This document shows, piece by piece, positions 10,751-22,857 of a stretch of DNA of 64,000 nt. This stretch comes from Oegoconia quadripuncta. Taxonomy: Eukaryota > Arthropoda > Insecta > Lepidoptera > Autostichidae. The translations under genes and the position numbers were made by a program. The stretch is from assembly GCA_949316235.1 (NCBI GenBank), contig OX438748.1, positions 6,389,001 to 6,453,000 of the forward strand. Direction: 5' to 3'. The first letter of the stretch is position 1; every line of letters begins with the position of its first letter. The notes below the pieces were generated by a model that saw only the letters and a list, made by a program, of their open reading frames with translations, was not told where the DNA came from and did no database searches.

Positions 10751-10982
10751 GAAGAGATCATGGTTACGTTATCGCAAATTTCACAATTTAATATTGCTGA
10801 TTCCTACTAGGTGCATTAGGCTTTTGAGAAAACAGAGCTGCTCAAAAAGTAGCTTGTGTATGAGAGAATAATTAGCATAAACTTATCCCAATATCTTCTC
10901 AGTCGATTTCTTTACAAAGGTCTCCTTAGTACTCCAGGAAGTAAATTCGAATTTACTTCGATAACGTAACCATGATCTCTTC
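10751..10982. mobile_element. Small inverted-repeat element (MITE candidate)
   Basis: Perfect 24-bp terminal inverted repeats, GAAGAGATCATGGTTACGTT plus ATCG, lie at 10751-10774 and, reversed, at 10959-10982. The 184 bp between them are non-coding and contain a 16-bp perfect palindrome, GTAAATTCGAATTTAC, just inside the right arm. No target duplication is obvious. Perfect arms imply either recent origin or selection on the stem. Confidence 0.6.
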
Positions 10983-11405
10983 TGAAGCTGTGTTTTATCT
11001 GAACATAATATTACATATACTGTAGGCAATCGATGTCAAGCGATCGAATATATAGGCGATGATGTGGCAAAGATGTTCACTAGAGATTGGCAATAATTAT
11101 TATAAATGTTAGTCAGTCGGTCCGTCTGTTCGGCCAGCCCGCCCTATCTATGGTCACATCGTCATTTAGATAGTAATTAATGTCTCCATTAAGATAAACC
11201 TCTTGGAACAGGTTCTCGAAATTACAAAGCTTCAAATTGAGTTGACAGTTTTATTTTTAAATATTTCATTTTGGGACTAAAAAATTCGGGATCTCTTCTA
11301 CGGTGGCCAAATTAAAATAGGTTACGTACTGTATCTGAGTATTTTATAAATTTTATCTATACTCTTTACTGTTCCTGTAGGACATGAAAGCATATAACCT
11401 AATAT
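10983..11405. other. Unassigned DNA
   Basis: A GTCAGTCGGTCCGTCTGTTC stretch at 11112-11131 resembles part of repeat family G, but no more of that family can be followed. Nothing else is recognised. Confidence 0.35.
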
Positions 11406-11706
11406 GTCAAAGTCAAAGTCAAAAATGCTTTATTTTGTAGGTAATTAAATAATTTTAAATAGTCAGATTTTAAAGTTTTTAAGCTACTGCTTATTCAAAA
11501 GGCAAATTTCCCGGGAGTGCAAGAAACTCTAGGGGTTGCTCTTTATAAAACAGGTTTTTATATTACAAAAACACATATTTCATTATTAATTATTAAATAG
11601 CCTGGCATGCGAACGAGCTGGTTATGTCCATGGATGTTTATCATCTAAATAGTCTGATATTTCATAATATGCTATCTTAATAAATTTCTGTTGTAGTATC
11701 TTTATG
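11406..11706 (-). mobile_element. LINE 3' fragment, same family as the 58.5-kb copy
   Basis: The minus-strand segment encodes the last 26 residues of the LINE ORF2 (ending ISDYLDDKHPWT, stop at 11622-11624). It then carries the 3' UTR with the block for CCAGCTCGTTCGCATGCC, the TTTGAATAAGCAGTAGCTT block, and an AATAAAGCATTTTTGAC tail that repeats TTTGAC (11408-11428 on the plus strand). The plus-strand copy at 58490-59086 matches throughout, including ISDYLDDKQSWT. The coding frame here is intact over the short stretch present. Confidence 0.8.
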
Positions 11707-11766
11707 ATGTAGGTACACGTATGTATCCCTCATGTAAAGACATTTTGCTGATTACACCAGTATATA

Positions 11767-12545
11767 CAGTGGGAACGAGATTTGCCACAGACTTCAACTT
11801 TCAATTCTACAACTTAATTAGAGTAAAACAAGTGGAATAACTCATATTTGTAAAATGCTTACTTTTTGAGATATTGGTTGTTTTTAATAATTTTTAAGTT
11901 AAAAAATTTCAAGGATAATACGCCCTAATAATTGTGAAAGGTCACATGACTTAGTCATTATGTACGCAGAAGAGAGAAATGTAAAGTTACTAGCCAATAC
12001 TTTTTAGACTTCAGTTTTGTTTTCCTATTCACTCCTCGGCTAAGGAATAATGTACAATGAATCACTGTAGTTAATTGATTTATTTTGTATCATAAATTAA
12101 TTCCGCCGCCTTCGTGGCTCAATGTAAACAACATTGGGTTTGCGATTCGGAGGTCACGGGTTTGATCCCCAGCGGGGTTCATGTTTAAGTACTCGGTTTG
12201 GTTGATGGTAGGGCATTTTAAATGTCTGCCTGGCTAGCTACCACCATCTTATCTAAATCTGCCGCCAAGCAGTAATGTTAATAGCATTGTTGTGTTCCGG
12301 TTGTCAGAGATACCTAAGATAGCCAGTCCCCCAAATGTGTTGGGGTTTCCGGGTCAGTACGCTTCCACCTTCGGCCTCATCTTCACTTAACATCAGGTGT
12401 GATTGAGGTCAAGTACCAACCCGTTGTGCATAAAAAAAATAAGTTAAAATGCCAAAAATGGCCCTATGTTTATTAACATTATTTGCTAGTAATAACATCA
12501 TAAATATGTAGTTTCAGTCTGTCGCATATCTCGTTCCCATGGTGT
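11767..12545. mobile_element. TA-flanked MITE interrupted by a SINE
   Basis: The left end, CAGTGGGAACGAGATTTGCC at 11767, is mirrored at the right end, where the reverse complement of 12512-12545 reads CACCATGGGAACGAGATATG. The arms stay similar for about 30 bp (ACAGACT..AACT). TA dinucleotides flank both ends, as for Tc1/mariner-type MITEs. The middle contains a complete SINE A copy (12103-12439), and without it the element is about 440 bp. No transposase is encoded. Confidence 0.65.
12103..12439 (+). mobile_element. SINE family A, copy 2
   Basis: Full-length copy. The head is CCGCCTTCGTGGCTCAATGT with GGTCACGGGTTTGATCCCC in the B-box region (one T for C change from the family). It has the standard body and a TGTGCATAAAAAAAAT tail ending at 12439. 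It lies inside the MITE at 11767-12545 and is therefore younger than that element. Confidence 0.87.
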
Positions 12546-14975
12546 ATTATATTTATTATAAGTATGTGTTTTTGTTGATAAGTGTCCGTGCGTAATTTGG
12601 AGGCTACACTGAAAACCGCAGCGTTGTAATTTTTTTACCAATTTTAAGTATGATGCAAGTGTCACGTCTCAGTTGTTAAACTAAGCACTATCAAAATATT
12701 CGGCATACCCCATAAATATGAGTATTAGTGACAAATTTGGAACCTCTGGTGGTCACCTGACATTTAACGTTTTTACCGGTGAAACTCGTATTAAAATGCC
12801 ACTAGTGGTCACCCATCTAAGGACTAACCGTGCCAGACGTCTATTTAACTTTGCATGTCTAAAACCAATAGTGAATACGACTGCGCCATACTGCCCTATT
12901 TACCAGTACAAAATCCATGTCAAATGACATTGACTACATTTCCGAACAACCAGTTTCCTAGTGGCATAGGTAATTACGATTTAATAAAATGCAATTTGGG
13001 TAACTCATTTGCATATAAAATTATATATCACAAATATACGTATTTCTAATGTGAGCCATGTGTCAACAATATTTTAAAGGCAATGTGGGACATGCACTTC
13101 GTGGCCCGTCTCCACACTCCTCCCACTACAACTCTTGTCAGAATCAACAGCGGTACTGCGCCAACGAAGATGGTACCCTAAGTGATTCTATGTCTACTTT
13201 CGACCAAAAAAAGAAGAGTTAAAGCTGTGAAGTACGACCGAAGTCCCGCCATCGACAAATGGGAATTTAGCTAATTGAATTCAAAATCAGCCTAAGGCTT
13301 GGGAGATGTATGAAGTAAAGCTTGGCCTCTTAGTTTTATTACACCACGAAGTACGCGAAAACGCAGTGAATGTTAATGTTCTACTAATGACATGCACGTA
13401 GTCAAAGGTCTATATCGATGTCGAAAGCATCGCTTTTCCTAATGTAATAAGTATTAGTAAAGAATAATGTTTTCACATGAAGATAGATTTGGAAAGAAAA
13501 ATAGAATTGGAGACTTAATCATGCGACAAGTCTCCCATTTCTACATAGTTTCCACCTGCGTGGAATCAGTCTACCGATTCGGAAAACTTATTTGAAATTT
13601 CGAGATATTTGTAGCTATATTCAAAATATCAAAATTTCATCCAAATTACATCTTAATCCGCTCAGGTATTGCAGCGTTATCCAGGAAGAAACATTGGATG
13701 TCCAATCGTCCAATCGTGAAAACGAGCAGATTTCAAGGCGTCAAAATGAACAAATGTCCATATGACCATAGTACATCCAAATGAACAGATGCCAAGACGT
13801 CCAAACGACCATATGTCCAAACGTCCAAACTTTTGCGTGGTAAGGGTAGCGCACTCACAAATATAACGTCTATAGGGCCAGAAGACCGAAGACCAGTTCT
13901 GATAATTTCAACTTTCTCCTTTCTCTATCTCCCAAATAAATTAGCGACTTATATCCTAACTCATATCAGTAAATCTAGACATTTTGACTAAATGACATCT
14001 GAAGTCACCTCATACATATTCATGTTTTTGATACTTGAAATATATTACTGTCCGCGGTTCAAGAGACAACACCAATTAGTAAATTGGCAATACGTTGTCT
14101 AGATAATTACTTTAATCTATTATAGATACGAGTATATCGAATACTTAGGTTGATTGACTGCTTTTTCAGGTACATATTTTTTACCCGACTACGGCCAAGT
14201 CAAAAGGATGGTAATGTATTCACAGCATCTGTACGTATGTTACCCACATGCCTAAAAACCTCAGTCAATTTGGACAAATGAGGTTAGGTCATATAATTAG
14301 GATTCCAGCAACACGTGATGCCAGAATCCTCACTTATAATCTTGAATAACATTTAAACTACAGTGGCACATTTTTTTTTCCACTAAGTCATCACGGTTTT
14401 TTGACATTATCGAAATTATGTAAATTACAGCAACATTTACGTGTTGCAACGTTATCCAAACATTTAAAAAATAATTAAGTCAGCTGAGAGAAAAAATGAA
14501 TCAACTATGTTAGTTAAACCATAGTGGAACATTAAAATAAATTGATAAAGGTATGTTATTGAATCGTCCAAACAGGTCCATGTTTCAACTACAGCTTGGC
14601 GTCCATAAAAACGAGATCGTTATCGAAATTGGTCAAATCAAAATTTATAAATAGACCAATGAGGTGTATTATCTATAGATTTGTAAAATTGTTGATAAAA
14701 AATTAACAATGCGAGAATAACAAAAACAAATATGTCTTAATGAGGAGGATGCAATGGCAAACATTTGACGTGGAGCCTTGACTCTCGTGACCCATCTCAT
14801 GAGAGTTAGGTGATGTCATGGTGTCCAGGAAACTTGTTTAATTACGCCACTATACGTTACTCGTACTTTAGTACTGTTAGGGAAAATTATCAAACCCTTT
14901 AATAGTGTCTCCCAATTTTAATCTTGTATTTAAGCACAGAGACGTATGAAAATACACACACACTAAGCATCAAAT
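12546..14975. other. Unassigned DNA with one degenerate repeat
   Basis: No gene is recognised. At about 13695-13830 short words such as GTCCAAACG, GTCCATATGACCAT, CATCCAAATGA and GTCCAATCGTCC recur, forming a degenerate run of roughly 10-bp spacing. A short frame at 12718-12927 and one at 12855-13049 overlap each other in different frames and look accidental. Confidence 0.4.
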
Positions 14976-15020
14976 TGAAAGAAAGAAAACATTTATTCAG
15001 CTTACAATTGCGTAGTCCTT
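14976..15020 (-). repeat. LINE 3' tail remnant
   Basis: On the minus strand this reads GCTGAATAAATGTTTTCTTT followed by a TTTC-type repeat, the form shared by the LINE tails in this window (AATAAA-like word plus simple repeat). How far the fragment extends to the right is unclear. The 74-codon minus frame at 15002-15223 may include its UTR. Confidence 0.4.
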
Positions 15021-16189
15021 TTCCATACGAAAGTATTAGACACTTTTAGGTTTTGACGTATGAGTAAATATTTAGAAATTGCAGGAAATGTCAAGATATT
15101 TTCTGGCTCATAAAAGAATTTATTTATCTTATTACTACTAAAATTCGTATTACTTTCCAAAAGCCTAAGGTTCTTATTTGCTAAATAAATAATTATGTAT
15201 AAATCCGTTGCAATACATAACAAATTAAGGAATACTACTACTGTATACGTACTATACTCAATGAAACATCTGTGTATTTAACAATTTTCGAAAAAATCTT
15301 TAAAATTGCCCCCAACTTATTTCTAAAAGTATAGCTTGGACTAATCTAAAATAAATCATACATTTCTGTAAATTTTGACGATTACTTTACCTTGGGGGTT
15401 TTTTTTAACTAAGGAAGAATGTTTTTTTTTGCAAAACTTGACTCTCTATATATTTTCTTGAAATTATTGAAAGTTTTTCTCTTCGATTAGAAGTTGGTCC
15501 CATAGAAAAAGTTGTTTGTATTAATGAACCTGATTCTTGACTTCCTACTACCCTGTATATTATTACCCTGTATATTATTAATGTACATGAATGGGACTAC
15601 TAGGATAAAACATACCAGGTACATCATCATGGGACATCGTAATGGGTCAGAGGCATAGCATAGACAGAGACACTTTTAAATGTATATGTCTAGTCTGTAA
15701 TATTGTGTTCTGGCTGTTGAAGACTAATGGTTGCTTTCACCTTCAGCCTCAACTGCTGAAGTTTATTTTAAGTATAAGTAGAATACCAACTATACCTATA
15801 ACAAATTTATTTAATTTTTCTACGTGCCAGACTCTTATTGAAATGCAGATGGATTTAGATAATGCGCCTAGATATATCAGTCTGACTATTTTTCCAGGCA
15901 GTCCATCGATAAAACAGTAAATAACGGCTACGTCACTATCTGCCGCGATCGCGTAGCGGGCAATAATTCAGTGCAACTGTCACAGTGCACAACTCTGATT
16001 AAAGTGCTTCGCGGTAGAGTCGTGACCTGACGTCATCTCGCGTATTAGGGATGGGATGCCGTCGATATAATGATAAGATATTATAGTGTTGGTTCATTAT
16101 CCCGGATAATAATGGACGAGTTATTTGAATATGTAATTAGTTACTTACTCCTAAGCTTACAAGTGTCTTCCATGATTTTTAATCACTTC
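15021..16189. other. Unassigned DNA
   Basis: A 15-bp unit, ACCCTGTATATTATT, is duplicated in tandem at about 15551-15580. A CpG-richer patch at 15925-16080 includes the palindrome CGCGATCGCG. No gene or element is recognised. Confidence 0.35.
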
Positions 16190-16388
16190 CCGCAAGATCA
16201 TTCATAACAGCGAACAGCTAAGGCATAGAACTCCCTTCCGGCGTCAGTCTTTCCTGAACCCTAGAACCTCGGGATCTTCAAGGACAGGATGAATATAGGC
16301 ATGTACTGAAATTGTGTGCTTCATCTTCGGTCACACGTCATTTCCATCAGGCGAGATTGTGTTCAGGGCGTATCCAGTCATAAAAAAA
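16190..16388 (-). repeat. Repeat family R, near-complete copy
   Basis: On the minus strand it runs from a GACTGGATACGCCCTGAACA start, through CAATCTCGCCTGATGGAAAT and GATGAAGCACAC, to GGCGCCGG-like GACGCCGGAAGGGAGTTC and the terminal CTGTTCGCTGTTATGAATGA. This is one of the best references for the family, about 200 bp long. Confidence 0.65.
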
Positions 16389-16451
16389 GGTGAGCAGTTT
16401 GCTTGTTTGTCATAATTTTATAAAAACCAACTTTTTAAAATTTTTGGTAAA

Positions 16452-16612
16452 GTACAAATGCAAATACAATACAAATACACTTTATTGCACAACAGAAAAG
16501 AAAATACAGTTTCAGAAAACGGTCAGAATAAAATTTACAATTTGGCGATCTTATAATAACCTATTATTATTAACCTTATAAAGACTCTATAAGCGATCTC
16601 TTCCATGGAACC
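16452..16612 (-). repeat. LINE 3' end, minus strand
   Basis: The minus-strand reading begins GGTTCCATGGAAGAGATCGC and ends TGTGCAATAAAGTGTATTTG followed by a TATTTG-type tail. The GGAAGAGATCGC block recurs in the 113-bp insert at 29801-29913. These are 3'-terminal pieces of one widespread LINE type. No coding part is present. Confidence 0.6.
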
Positions 16613-17189
16613 TTTGGGTATAAACAACAGTAAGTTTGGGTAAGGGTTTTTTAAATAGGTAGGTTGTGCGGCATTAAATAGGGATGCAGTTACAAACTAC
16701 GTGAATAAATTTCATATATTTGATCATATAAGGTAATGATTATATCATCCAGAAAAACATACAACCAACTGTGTTGACAGCTCGACACGGCTAAACCGAT
16801 CCCATCAAATCTGGCTAATATAAAAACAGTTTTCAAATCGCTTCAGCCGTTTTGCCTCTACAATGCCGCAATAGACACACAGAACAAAACAACAGTGCGC
16901 ATCCTGTTGTCATGGGCGGCAACAATCTCTTTATAATACACTTTTGTCGTAAGCTAAAACGTAATATCGATAACCGTTCAGCCCTAGCCGGAGGCGGAAC
17001 TGGCGGCGTATGAACGTGTCGCCAATTACCTTCCACTACGTATTGACTCAGCCGAAACCCAGCTCTCATCATTTACATAATAACACCTTGTACGCGACGG
17101 CGTATGGCACAATTGTTGAATTACAGCGTTGTGTTTACAACTTAGAATAGAATAAATTTATTAAACCACCATCATACAAGTTACAATCT
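16613..17189. other. Unassigned DNA with repeat words
   Basis: The block around 16830-16880 (AAACGGCTGAAGCGATTTGA on the minus strand, then words for GTGTGTCTATTGCGGC) resembles dispersed repeats also seen near 61950 and 55440. The 79-codon minus frame at 16833-17072 runs through it and is not credible as a gene. A LINE-tail-like AGAATAGAATAAATTTATTA lies at 17145. Confidence 0.35.
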
Positions 17190-17412
17190 AATGCACATTC
17201 AATATAGAACGCCTAAGTATCAAAACAATAACAAAAGACATGACCCGTGTCGGGGCAATAAAATGGATCAGACTTAGCACATGCTGTGGGTAGATATAGA
17301 AGCAATTCGTAGTAGAATGTAAGTTACCGACAAAGCCCAGTGGATTAGTATGTTGAAGTGGCACTGGGCAGGACACATAGGTCGGTGGGGCATTAAATTT
17401 CTTGAGTGGCTA
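17190..17412 (+). pseudogene. RTE-like LINE ORF fragment
   Basis: One plus-strand frame near 17354-17412 reads MLKWHWAGHIGRWGIKFLEW. This matches the conserved C-terminal block of RTE-type LINEs (K.W.WAGH..R..........VLEW), and a better copy of it is at 60050-60116. Upstream codons are frameshifted. It is a short, dead fragment. Confidence 0.55.
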
Positions 17413-20400
17413 TTCGTTTCCGATTACCTGTGCTTGGCTCGGTAAGTCCTTGAATGAGTGACCACTAGTACTTTCTTGCTTGCTTTCTTGATTGCTTTCA
17501 ATTCAAGACGTTCATAAAGCCAAGTCGGTGGCATACAGCGATGTTTTGAAAACATTATCAGTTGGCAACTCGACTTATATAAATCCAATATAAATTCTGG
17601 CCTACACCCTTTCCTATTGAGACAAGGCTGTGCCCAAACAGTTGGGATAGTAATGAATGTGAAACGCTTATCGCTATTGTATTGCACGCAACCTTGGAAT
17701 TCTAATTTTGAGTAGAGTTTCCCTTTAAGCCGTTCACCCAAAATATTCGACGCTAGAGACATAGATTCGGGTTCAGATAACCAGTCAATTGGTGTATTGT
17801 TCTTTTACACTGTGTTATTACCGATCGTTTTCGCTGGACGTGAATTTTGTATGATTGATTATTGTGTTTATGTCTTTGATTTTTGGATAATTCTTCTTCT
17901 AATTTTTTTGTATAAATCGCTCAATCATCATTATTGTTACCCAAGTTGTTAGCTACATTCTCAACATGTTTCAAAGTCTAATTTATTGTGTTGATTACTT
18001 CGGTTTCCATGACGTCATCTCGCTTGGATGATCCTACGGTTCCTTCTTTAATTGATACTCGGAGGCTACCTCTTAGAGGCGAGGGACAATAATATGATAA
18101 CACCAATCACAACTTATCATATTAATGAATAAAGTGTAAAACCAAATGGGAATTTCGGTAAAGATAGAATAGCAGAGATATGAAATATAAGTACATTATA
18201 AAACTCTGCAGGAAGACTGGAAGATTTAATGGCCAGAATAAACCGGGGGCACAGTACCAAGGCTCTGCAAAGGGAATTGGATGGAATAGCCTCTCTAGAC
18301 ATACTCTAGGTGGACCGATCATCCGTATGACGTCCGCAGACGTCCCGCCTTCAATTTACAGCCTAAACGCCTGTCGATTTGGACATATGAGGTATCGTTG
18401 GATTCGTACTGGTCACGAGGGTCTCATAGGGTATGTGTCACCATTATAAATCCATTATGGCGGACGTTAGCAGCCATTTTGTCACGCTTGACAACAATAA
18501 TTTTATCCCATCGAAACGGATAGGTCTCGACGAAAGAATTTCAAAAACAGTTACCAATATATTTATAAAACAAATGTTTAAATAAAAGCGGAAAAATAAC
18601 GAACAAAATACCTACTACGGTTGCAACCTACTGATAAAAAAAAATAAGTCAATTGATTCATGCCGGAGTCATCGCGTAAGAAAATCTACTGGTGCAATTT
18701 GATATTACCTATAACCTGCGAGGAATCAATTGACATATTTTGCGTTGTTTTTGATTATTTTATAGGTAGTATTTTATAGGTTTTTATAACTTTCGTGTTT
18801 CTTATGTATTATGCGATTCTTTCCGCTTTTCTCGTAATAGTTCGCCGAATGATTTTTACTCATTATGTATACAATAATTTCATAACACTCAGTTTGTCGC
18901 GTACCTAATTAAAGAAATTAAACTCATGTATGTAACTCGTATCTGTAATAATCAAGAAGTCACGCTTACGGCGCTTAGGTGCGTTATGTGCACCGTCCAA
19001 TGACGAAACGGTCCCATTCCATTCCTCGTGTAACGCTGGACATTCGCCGCTGTCAGGGACGTATCCAGGTAAAGATGACCACCGTTTGTCCTTGTTTGTC
19101 GTATCCATTCATTATTTATTGTGTCTTAGCCTGGAAAATGACACTATTTACCAATTTTCAATCTTACTCGTTTATGTGAGAATATCATTTTCAAACCGAG
19201 AAAAATTATTAAATAAAAGCTTATTTCAAAATTAGTGACCGAGTGAAAGACTTTTGGTGTAATTCTTAGGTGCCATCTCTCATAAATTTTAAATTGTAAT
19301 AATTATTAAAAAAAAACTAAGAATAGAACTATGCTCCTGTGGATTTGCTGTGCCTCTTCTTTTACCACTGCTGATTTTCCTAGTAAGATATCATTATCAT
19401 CGTCAATTGTAATGTTAATATTTTACTATAACTAATAACTTGGGCATCCTTTGTTTCCTTCCATGCATCTATTAGTTTTGCATTTGCTTTTTGCGTTCGT
19501 CTGCATATCCCGCTCCTGATATCGTCTTTCTAGCGTTCATTAATTCATTGACGTTTGGTGTAGTGGTTAGAAATAGTTGAATTCAATAGGTTACCCGTCT
19601 CCATCATCGGCGAATATATCTTCAAATGTTCACCAAACTTAAGTATAATAGAATACATTCTGGTCTTCAAGAGTTTGATGTGTTTGTCATCGAGTCGCTA
19701 AGAAGAATAGAAATCAATTCACAATGTCGAAAGAAATAGTAGAATATTCGCAATCAATTTGGAAAGTCTTTTTTTTGAAATAAAAAGAAAGAGTTTGAAG
19801 AGAGTCAATCCTGTCTTACTGGAGCCGGCCCTGCGTTTATATGTGTAATGTGTAATGCCGCACAGTCGCGGTCATTAAATCTTGCCGCTCTGTTACTCGA
19901 TGTCCAACGATGTACACGTATTGTGTAGCGGCATCTATAACTGGACTCTGAATGGGGAACATTCGTATCTGTCTCTCGTCTGTGAACTGAGAAGTCCTAT
20001 AGACAAGTCAGTCCAGTCACACGACACGACCGAAAAGTCGGTGAATATCAAAGTCTAAACTTTATGTATGTGTTGTCGTGTATTAATGATGCAGATTAGT
20101 TAAATTGTTTTTGAAAATCCAAAATATACTCATATATGGTATTTTCGTGATGACAACATACTATTTCGGTATTGCTGCGGTAACTGTCGTTATCTATCAG
20201 TGAGTTATAGAAGATTTTCATAAACACCTAATTTACATCCTTTACGCTTCGCAGAGTTTGTTTTTCTACATTGTGGGGTTGTAAGGAAGCATTCGTGGCG
20301 CAGTCGGTTTCGCTATTAATTTTCAATTAGCGAACTTAAGTAATGTCTGGCGAGACCAGTCCTTAAATGAGTGACCACTAGTAGTAATTTAGATTTTTTT

Positions 20401-20467
20401 TTTTCAATTGAAGTCAAAAGAACACTGATTGTAGTTGACTACTAGTCTGATACTAATCCATCAATCC
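17413..20467. other. Unassigned DNA
   Basis: A block around 17437-17475 (AGTCCTTGAATGAGTGACCA) recurs at 20359-20385 (AGTCCTTAAATGAGTGACCA), so both belong to an unnamed dispersed repeat. The second occurrence follows a tRNA-like GTGGCGCAGTCGG at 20295. Several 60-110-codon frames (17424-17762, 18180-18449, 18905-19179) show no recognisable domain and overlap frames on the other strand. Confidence 0.35.
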
Positions 20468-20786
20468 TTTTTTTTTTATGTACAACGTGTTGGTACTTGA
20501 CCTCAATCACACCTGATGTTATGTTAAGCTGAGGTTGAAGGTGGAAGTATACTGACCCGGAAACCCCAACACATTTGGAGGACTGGCTATCTTATCTCTG
20601 ACAACCGGAACACAACAATGTTTGGCGGCAGATTTAGATAAGATGGTGGTAGCTAGCCAGGCGGACATTTAAAATGCCCTACCACCAACCAAACCGATTA
20701 CTTAAACATGTACCCCGCTGGGGATCGAACCCGCGACCTCCGAATCGTAAACCCAATGTTGTTTACATTGAGCCACGGAGGTGGTT
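20468..20786 (-). mobile_element. SINE family A, copy 3
   Basis: Full copy on the minus strand. The T-run at 20468-20478 is the tail, and the head ends near 20786 with the complement of ACCTCCGTGGCTCAATGTAA. The B-box region reads GGTCGCGGGTTCGATCCCC. The body lacks the short GCAGCAATGTTAATA block present in copies 2 and 6. Confidence 0.88.
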
Positions 20787-21605
20787 AATTGGATTATCCA
20801 AATTGGAACTACGTCGAGGATTATAGCCCATACCCTCTCCCAGTGAGAGAATGTAACCCCAACAGTAGAGATATAAGGCTGATGATGGAGGTTTTGTTGT
20901 CATTAAAACTTTAAACGTGGTTCCTAAACCTAGCGGTATGTCAATGTAAGATGCACTAATGAAATGAATAATGACTACTGTGATATGTAAAATGAGTTCT
21001 GTAATTAGTTTTGTAGCTAACTCCGTCTACTGCTGCCAACTGCCATCAATAACGAATTACCTTTGTTACTGTTACTACACATTACATTTAACTACAACAC
21101 GATCATGCCTGCAAATACAATGGTGGCGTTACAAATAAAACTTTTTATTTCTTTTCAACTTGCATTGACTGATTAGGTTTGGAATGCCGGTGAGATTTTT
21201 TGTTGGTGTCTTCATTTCAATGTAGTTTATTTATGGATAACCATAATGACGCTTGTTTTCTTTTTAATTATGGACTGCATTCAAAATTTTAACAAACATT
21301 AGAATTATCATCATGATATCAGCCACAGAATTCTAACGTCGTCATCAATAGTCATCAAGTGCAGTAAATAGTTGTCTCCGATTAGTACGGTTGTGATTAC
21401 TGTTGTTATCTGTTCCAATTTATATTTAGCTAAAGTATATAAATAAAGCCCGACGAGAAAATTAACAAACATAACTATGTTGTTAATGAAAAATCATCCG
21501 AAGACCAAAAACTTTCTATATATTGGTAATACGTGCTTTATGGTGTTCCAAATTGTATTTAAAAGATGATAATAAAATACATGCAAACCTAAAAACAAAG
21601 TCACT
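20787..21605. other. Unassigned AT-rich DNA
   Basis: Nothing recognised. Confidence 0.35.
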
Positions 21606-21661
21606 ACTTTCAAAAAATAACTGATAACTAGTTAAACAGTTATCAGTTATTTTCTGAAAGT
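21606..21661. repeat. Hairpin, 24-bp arms
   Basis: The left arm (21606-21629) begins ACTTTCAAAAAATAACTGAT and the right arm (21638-21661) is its reverse complement at 23 of 24 positions. The loop is 8 nt, AGTTAAAC. The surrounding DNA shows no related element. Confidence 0.7.
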
Positions 21662-22857
21662 TGTCACTTACGTTTAGAAAGTTTCATACAATTTTACAGT
21701 CGATTTTTCATAGTGACAAACACTATTCTACAGATAAAGGATATAGTTAGGCCTATTTGGAAGGAAATAAAATTTCATATCACCATTGAAATTTCACAGA
21801 CAAAATTCCCGTCAGACAGATGTAGTCGTTTCAAAACAACCAATAAAATTGATGATACCTGCCATCACGACATAACGTATATGTATCTCGAACAATTTGT
21901 TATGGCCATTAGTATATCCATCGCAGTTAATATGTGCCTAGTTTCCACGATAGACAACTACACTTATTTTTGCGGTGCAAGTCATAAGAAAGCAAACAAA
22001 GCCTTATAATACGCATTGCTGAGGAACAGCGACCTCTTACTACGAAAATTATATGCTATAATCTACCACGCGGAGTGCTGGTTGGTGAAATTGTGTCAAA
22101 CTGGTGTTTAATACTTGAGAACAACCAGGACTGACTATTTGATATAGCCTGTGAAGCATGGGAACACTCGTAAGAAAACAACGCTAAGTGTCACCCATCT
22201 GGATGAATACTCTTACATGGAGATTGACTGTATCAGACATTGATTATGCTACTATACCACGACTACTTCTTGTCACGGAGAAGAAAAATTTGTAACACAG
22301 AGAAATAGTAACTCATTGCCCTCTTCGATCCAGACAATGCCGTGATCTTTCAATTTTTAATCAGTGAATTCTACAAATACTTTGTTCTTTATCGTTCAAA
22401 ATGTTCTTGGAAATTATATCTTCAATTATAGAATTTACACAATAATGTTAAATACTTACGAGTACCTTGAAGTCGAAAGCTTGTCGTAACATAGTCAAAT
22501 GATTACAAAATTAAAGTTTTGTAATCGTCACCGCTTACCATTAGGAGAAACACTTAATTGGTGGCAAATTATGATTAAACTTGGGCTTGAAATTTCAGCG
22601 TTATTTTCAATAAGCTTTCCACTCTATAGTAGGGTAAAGCAGAATACGTGGCGTGACTTGCGAACTGTTGAATTAAGTAATACTCCTAAGTATAGGACGG
22701 ATAACTTGTCAATTCCAGAACTACGCTGTGACATATTCCTAACATTCAGATAATTCCTCATCTTGGTTTTCTGGTAGAATCTATTAGCTCCCGACTTTTT
22801 CCGTACGTATATTTTTTGACTTGAGTAATATATTTTATGTTCTTAGACCTTCATGCA
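21662..22857. other. Unassigned DNA
   Basis: Frames at 21713-22009 (98 codons) and 22499-22753 (84 codons) have no recognised domain and no supporting splice or promoter context. Both are treated as chance. Confidence 0.35.

Noticed and set aside
15541..15580. 15-bp tandem duplication as a regulatory element
   Set aside because: Two AT-rich units only; simple slippage is enough to explain it.
17424..17762. 112-codon minus-strand frame
   Set aside because: No domain, low-complexity start, and it overlaps a dispersed repeat at 17437-17475.
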